The notes below the pieces were generated by a model. The model searched no databases. It was not told where the DNA came from and saw nothing but the letters and a program-made list of their open reading frames with translations. Of a DNA stretch of 64,000 nt, positions 60,289 through 64,000 are shown piece by piece. This DNA is from JAMXLO01 sp963812505 (lineage in GTDB: Bacteria; Pseudomonadota; Alphaproteobacteria; Acetobacterales; Acetobacteraceae). Both the position numbers and the translations under genes were made by a program. Position 1 is the stretch's first letter. The number at the start of each line of letters is the position of its first letter. Location of the stretch: the NCBI GenBank assembly GCA_963812505.1, contig CAWEVM010000011.1, positions 42,357-106,356 on the forward strand, in the 5' to 3' direction.

Positions 60289-61146
60289 ATGCAGACCGAA
60301 CCAATTCTCGCAGAGACCGTCGCCGGCATTCAGCGCATTCTGGGCGCTGACCTCGATCGCATCGTCGTCGAACGCGCCGTGATCGGGTTGTTCTTCACCG
60401 GGGTGAAGCTGAACACCGGTATCGCCGGCGCGTGCGCGACGCCATTGCGCTCGATCCCCGAGGCTGTCTGCTGCCCGAGTTCCGCCATGGCCATGCCGTT
60501 TCCGGGCAAGCTGCGTGGGCGGCCGGCCAGGGAGCTGCTGAAGGAGACCGGGGCACCCAACGGCATTCGCCGCGCGGTCGGTGTCGCCACGATGAATGCC
60601 TTGGCCGACATGTGCTGGCAGGGGCGCGCAACGCCTGGCGTGGAACTTCGCTCCGGCGTCGATGCCTATGACGCCGCGGACATCCGTGCGGGCGAGCATG
60701 TCGTCGTGGTGGGCGCCTTCGTGCCGTTCCTGAAGTCGTTGAAGCGCAGCAGTCACAACTACACCGTGCTTGAAATGGACCCCGCCACGCTGAAGCCGGA
60801 CGAGTTGCCGCACTTCCGTTCGGCCGACGAGGCTGACCTGGTGGTGCCCAACGCCGATGTGGTGCTGATCACCGGAACCACGCTGCTGAACGACACGCTT
60901 GAGAACCTGCTCGCACTGTGCCGCAAGGAGGCGCGAGTGGTCATGGTCGGCCCGACTGTCGGTCTGCAGCCCGATGCTCTCCTGCGCCGGGGCGTCGATG
61001 TGCTCGGCGGGGTGCGCGTCACGGCACCCGACGCCTTTCTCGATGTGCTTGCGGAAGGTGGGTCGGGATACCACTTCTTCGGGCGTTCGGCGGAAAAGGT
61101 GGTGCTCATGCGTAAAGCAATGGAGGTTGCGTCATGCGCGGCCTGA
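60289..61146 (+). CDS. DUF364 (putative heavy-metal chelation) domain protein
   Basis: The 285-residue protein has an N-terminal DUF4213-like part (ERAVIGLFFTGVKLNTGIAG) and a Rossmann-like DUF364 domain: GEHVVVVGAFVPFLKSLKRS, VVLITGTTLLNDTLENLLAL, ARVVMVGPTVGLQPDALLRR. The domain is annotated as binding heavy metals, which might link it to molybdenum here. The ATG at 60289 follows a weak GGAG; open frame upstream includes the palindromic element and is not coding. Its end overlaps msrA by 13 bp. Confidence 0.85.
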   Translation: MQTEPILAETVAGIQRILGADLDRIVVERAVIGLFFTGVKLNTGIAGACATPLRSIPEAVCCPSSAMAMPFPGKLRGRPARELLKETGAPNGIRRAVGVATMNALADMCWQGRATPGVELRSGVDAYDAADIRAGEHVVVVGAFVPFLKSLKRSSHNYTVLEMDPATLKPDELPHFRSADEADLVVPNADVVLITGTTLLNDTLENLLALCRKEARVVMVGPTVGLQPDALLRRGVDVLGGVRVTAPDAFLDVLAEGGSGYHFFGRSAEKVVLMRKAMEVASCAA

Positions 61147-61832
61147 TTCCGATCCTGTCGGGCGCCGCGCTGCTGGCGATCGCGGCAGTCGCCCTAGTGT
61201 CGCGCTCCGATGCCGAACCGGCCAAGGTCGTCCCGCCGCCTGCACGCGACGAAGCCACCGCCGCGACGACGAGCGAGGTGGCGGTGCTTGCCGGTGGATG
61301 CTTCTGGGGCGTGCAGGGCGTGTTTCAGCACGTTGATGGTGTGACCAGCGCAGTCTCCGGCTATGCCGGCGGAGATCAGGCTACCGCGCACTATGAAACG
61401 GTCGGCACCGGCGCGACTGGGCATGCCGAATCCGTCCGCGTCACTTTCGATCCGCGGCAAATCAGCTACGGCCGCATCCTGCAAATCTACTTTTCGGTTG
61501 CGCACGACCCGACAGAACTCAACTACCAGGGTCCGGACCGAGGAACGCAATATCGGTCAACGATCTTTCCGGGTAACCAGGAGCAGGCGGACATTGCCGG
61601 CGCCTATGTCGCCCAGCTCAACCAGGTGCACGCCTTCCACGCTCCTGTGGTGACAACGATCGAGCCGGGCCGCGCATTCTATCCGGCGGAAGGCTATCAT
61701 CAGGATTACCTGACGCAGCATCCGACCAACCCATACATCGTCTACAATGACCTGCCGAAGATCAAGGAACTGCAGCTTTTGTTCCCTGATCTGTATCGCG
61801 CCGCCCCCGTGCTGGTCGCGGCTAAGCAGTGA
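61134..61832 (+). CDS. msrA: Peptide methionine sulfoxide reductase MsrA, membrane-anchored
   Basis: The 232-residue protein has an N-terminal hydrophobic helix (residues 3-22), so it is exported or membrane-anchored. The MsrA domain follows with the catalytic Cys56 in LAGGCFWGVQGVFQ. GYAGGDQATAHYETVGTGAT, TELNYQGPDRGTQYRS and the C-terminal EGYHQDYL are standard. It reduces methionine-S-sulfoxide. It overlaps the DUF364 gene by 13 bp and ends 11 bp inside the convergent aldehyde dehydrogenase gene. Confidence 0.95.
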   Translation: MRGLIPILSGAALLAIAAVALVSRSDAEPAKVVPPPARDEATAATTSEVAVLAGGCFWGVQGVFQHVDGVTSAVSGYAGGDQATAHYETVGTGATGHAESVRVTFDPRQISYGRILQIYFSVAHDPTELNYQGPDRGTQYRSTIFPGNQEQADIAGAYVAQLNQVHAFHAPVVTTIEPGRAFYPAEGYHQDYLTQHPTNPYIVYNDLPKIKELQLLFPDLYRAAPVLVAAKQ

Positions 61833-63252
61833 GGTGTGAGACGTTCTTCACCACGGTGTAGCACTGCAACCCCTCGGTGCCGCCTTCCCGCCCGAAGCCG
61901 CTGTCCTTGACGCCGCCGAACGGTGTCTCGGCGCTCGATGCCACGAAGTGGTTGATGGAAAGGTTGCCGACCTCGACACCCTCGGCCAGCCGATCCACGT
62001 TGCGCGCCGAATTCGTGAAGGCGTAAGCGGCCAGGCCGTACGGCACTGAATTCGCCTTCTCGATCGCCTCGTCCACATTGCGGACGCGGCTGAGCAGGGC
62101 AAGCGGCCCGAATGGCTCCTCGCGCATTGCACGCGCGTCATCCGGCACGTCGGCGAGCACGGTCAGCGGGAAGAAGTAGCCACGATTGCCGATACGCGAA
62201 CCTCCCGCGGTGACGCGCGCACCCTTGGCCTTCGCGTCGGCGACCAACATCTCCATCGCGGCGAGGCGGCGATCGTTGGCCAGCGGTCCCATCTGGTTGT
62301 CTGGATCCAGGCCATTGCCGACCTGGATGGTCGCGGCCTTCGCGGCGAAGGCGTCGGCAAACCGGTCGTAGATCGCATCCTCCACAAAGAAGCGCGTCGG
62401 CGAGACGCACACCTGCCCGGCGTTCCTCGATTTGGCGATCGCCGATGTCCCCGCGCTGGCGACCGGATCGATATCGTCGCACATGATCACGGGCGCATGA
62501 CCGCCGAGTTCCATGATGGCCGGCTTCATGTGCGCACCGGCCATGGCGGACAGATGTTTGCCGACTGGGATTGAACCGGTGAACGTCACCAGCCGCACGG
62601 ATGGCTGCGGGATCAGATATTCCGAGATGTCGGAGGGCTTGCCGAATACGAGGCTCAATACGCCAGGCGGCAAACCGGCATCGACGAATGCCTGCACGAG
62701 CTGCACGGCACCGGCTGGCGTTTCCTCTGACGCCTTCAGGATGATCGAACAGCCCGCGGACAGGGCGCCGCCGACTTTGCGGGCCGGCGAGCTCATCGGG
62801 AAGTTCCATGGCGAGAACGCGGCCACCACACCGATCGGCTGGCGCAATACCGAGTGCCGCATGCCAGGTTCGCTGGGGATGATGCGGCCGTAGATACGAC
62901 GGCCCTCCTGTGCATCCCACTCGATGATCTCGCAGCCGCGCAGGATCTCCAGGCGTGATTGGGCGATCGGCTTGCCCTGTTCCAGCGTCATCGCAATGGC
63001 CATCTCTTCCACGTGCTCACGCATGAGGTGCATGGCCTTGAGGATGGTCTCGGCCCGCTTGGCAGGTGCGGTGCGCGACCACGTTTTGAATCCCAGTTCG
63101 GCGGCAGCCAGCGCGTCGTCCAGATCGGCGCGGCTGGCGTGCGGGACGATGGCCAAGGTGCTCTCGTCGGCCGGATTGATCACTGGTTGGCCGTCGGCCT
63201 GTCGCCACTCTCCGGCAATGTACAGCTTGAGATCGGGATAATTGGCTACCAT
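61822..63252 (-). CDS. NAD-dependent succinate-semialdehyde dehydrogenase-like aldehyde dehydrogenase
   Basis: The roughly 476-residue enzyme has PWNFPMSSPARKVGGALSAG, FTGSIPVGKHLSAM, the Glu in IMELGGHAPVIMCDDID and the Cys in RNAGQVCVSPTRFFV. The same signatures are found in the enzyme at 54987-56420, so they are paralogues. GAGGG lies six bases before the ATG at 63252; the preceding in-frame GTG is less well placed. It lies next to a second coxL-like gene. Confidence 0.94.
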   Translation of the reverse strand: MVANYPDLKLYIAGEWRQADGQPVINPADESTLAIVPHASRADLDDALAAAELGFKTWSRTAPAKRAETILKAMHLMREHVEEMAIAMTLEQGKPIAQSRLEILRGCEIIEWDAQEGRRIYGRIIPSEPGMRHSVLRQPIGVVAAFSPWNFPMSSPARKVGGALSAGCSIILKASEETPAGAVQLVQAFVDAGLPPGVLSLVFGKPSDISEYLIPQPSVRLVTFTGSIPVGKHLSAMAGAHMKPAIMELGGHAPVIMCDDIDPVASAGTSAIAKSRNAGQVCVSPTRFFVEDAIYDRFADAFAAKAATIQVGNGLDPDNQMGPLANDRRLAAMEMLVADAKAKGARVTAGGSRIGNRGYFFPLTVLADVPDDARAMREEPFGPLALLSRVRNVDEAIEKANSVPYGLAAYAFTNSARNVDRLAEGVEVGNLSINHFVASSAETPFGGVKDSGFGREGGTEGLQCYTVVKNVSHLTA

Positions 63253-63433
63253 CACATGCCCTCTTACGTCGTATTCAAACGGGTATAGCGAACAAGACGG
63301 TGGTCGCCGTCAAGGAGCTGCGACGCAGATCTTGCGCTCACGCCATCATCTCGGCGCTCACCTTGATCGACGGGCCACCATCTCACATTCGGTCGTCATG
63401 CCGGACGAGCGGCAAATCGAAGGACGGCGGGGT

Positions 63434-64000
63434 CTACTCCGCGGCGGCAAGCATCGGAGTGAAGCCGGCCGCGTCGATCGCTGCCCGCAGCTTCGGCGGT
63501 GAGATCGGCAGGTCCGGCATCCGCAACCCGCTGGCACCCCGAATTGCATTGGCGATCGCGGCCATCGGCGGGACGATCGGCACCTCACCGACGCCGCGGG
63601 CGCCGAAGGGATGGCGCGGATTGGGCACTTCGATGAGCACTGCCTCGATCATCGGCAGGTCCGAAGCAACAGGGCAGCGATAGTCGAGGAAGCCCGGATT
63701 ATCCATCCGGCCCTGCTTGTCGTAGATATATTCCTCGCTTAGTGCCCAGCCGATGCCCTGGGCAGCGCCGCCCTGGATCTGACCCTCGACGTAGCTCGGA
63801 TGGATCGCCTTGCCGACATCCTGGAACGCCGTGTAGCGCTCGATAGTGACGTGGCCGGTCTCCATGTCCACGCTGACATCGCAGAGATGCGCGCCGAAGC
63901 CTGGCCCGGCACCCTGCGCATTCAGCGATACCTCGGCGTTGATCGGGCCACCCGTGCGCGCGGCCTTCAATGCGATCGCACCCAGTTCCAGCGGATCGAA
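63434..64000 (-). CDS. Molybdenum hydroxylase large subunit (CoxL-like), C-terminal part
   Basis: The frame is open to the window edge; about 188 C-terminal residues are present and the 5' end lies outside. GFGAHLCDVSVDMETGHVTI, YVEGQIQGGAAQGIGWALSE and a GARGVGEVPIVPPMAAIANA segment with the catalytic Glu match xanthine-dehydrogenase-family molybdopterin subunits. It is the second such subunit in the window, about 10 kb from the first. Whether its own partners follow cannot be seen. Confidence 0.9.
   Translation of the reverse strand, partial: FDPLELGAIALKAARTGGPINAEVSLNAQGAGPGFGAHLCDVSVDMETGHVTIERYTAFQDVGKAIHPSYVEGQIQGGAAQGIGWALSEEYIYDKQGRMDNPGFLDYRCPVASDLPMIEAVLIEVPNPRHPFGARGVGEVPIVPPMAAIANAIRGASGLRMPDLPISPPKLRAAIDAAGFTPMLAAAE

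Overview
The window is a GC-rich (roughly two-thirds G+C by eye) bacterial chromosome segment, almost fully coding, with no rRNA, tRNA, CRISPR array or phage genes that I can see. I infer an alphaproteobacterium, most likely Rhodospirillales/Acetobacteraceae. The reasons are a GTTC-N7-GTTC LexA box between uvrA and ssb, a Bpt-type aminoacyl-tRNA:protein transferase, a DUF815 ATPase, an entericidin, a 'GTCATTGCGAG'-type palindromic repeat, and a crowd of oxidative catabolic enzymes (CoA transferase, Rieske oxygenase, molybdenum hydroxylases, aldehyde dehydrogenases). The species cannot be named from the sequence alone.

Layout. 1-9.1 kb is largely housekeeping: a cyclopropane-fatty-acid synthase tail, DUF815 ATPase, acyl-CoA synthetase, yajC, sodB, a squalene/phytoene-synthase-like protein, entericidin, and divergent uvrA/ssb. 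9.2-12.6 kb holds a QuiC-like dehydroshikimate dehydratase/HPPD fusion with an isochorismatase-family hydrolase, and a lone STAS protein. 12.9-15.3 kb holds a GH114-like secreted enzyme and a lipoprotein. 15.3-18.8 kb is a tightly overlapping operon: penicillin-acylase-like hydrolase, RDD protein, Bpt. 18.9-23.8 kb is a catabolic cluster: ACMSD-type amidohydrolase, a 99-residue unknown, a Rieske ferredoxin-like protein, a divergent Rieske oxygenase, a carboxymuconolactone-decarboxylase-like protein and a 3-hydroxyisobutyrate-dehydrogenase-like enzyme. 24-33 kb holds a cold-shock gene, three MFS transporters, a CaiB-type CoA transferase, an acyltransferase, a DUF3445 haem enzyme and a LysR regulator. 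33-36 kb is a three-gene branched-deoxysugar cassette. 36-43 kb holds a GMC oxidoreductase, a 2-hydroxyacid dehydrogenase, the DUF3300-DUF2950 pair and a BASS transporter. 42.7-46.5 kb is a stretch of small orphan genes with long gaps.

46.5-64 kb is the most unusual part. Within about 17 kb there are six aldehyde dehydrogenase loci: three intact, one with an N-terminal frameshift, one with a large in-frame internal deletion and one truncated after its N-terminal quarter. They are interleaved with two CoxL-type molybdopterin subunits lacking their small and medium partners, an orphan ModA-like binding protein, a DUF2325 coiled-coil protein and a DUF364 protein. Two small proteins of 119 and 136 residues overlap the two broken aldehyde dehydrogenases and look like paralogues of each other. 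A 456-bp cassette carrying a GxxExxY gene, bounded by 36-bp inverted repeats (33/36 matching), sits just after one coxL. A three-hairpin palindromic element lies just beyond the truncated aldehyde dehydrogenase. I read this region as an aldehyde/alcohol oxidation island undergoing gene duplication and decay; its substrate cannot be told from the sequence.
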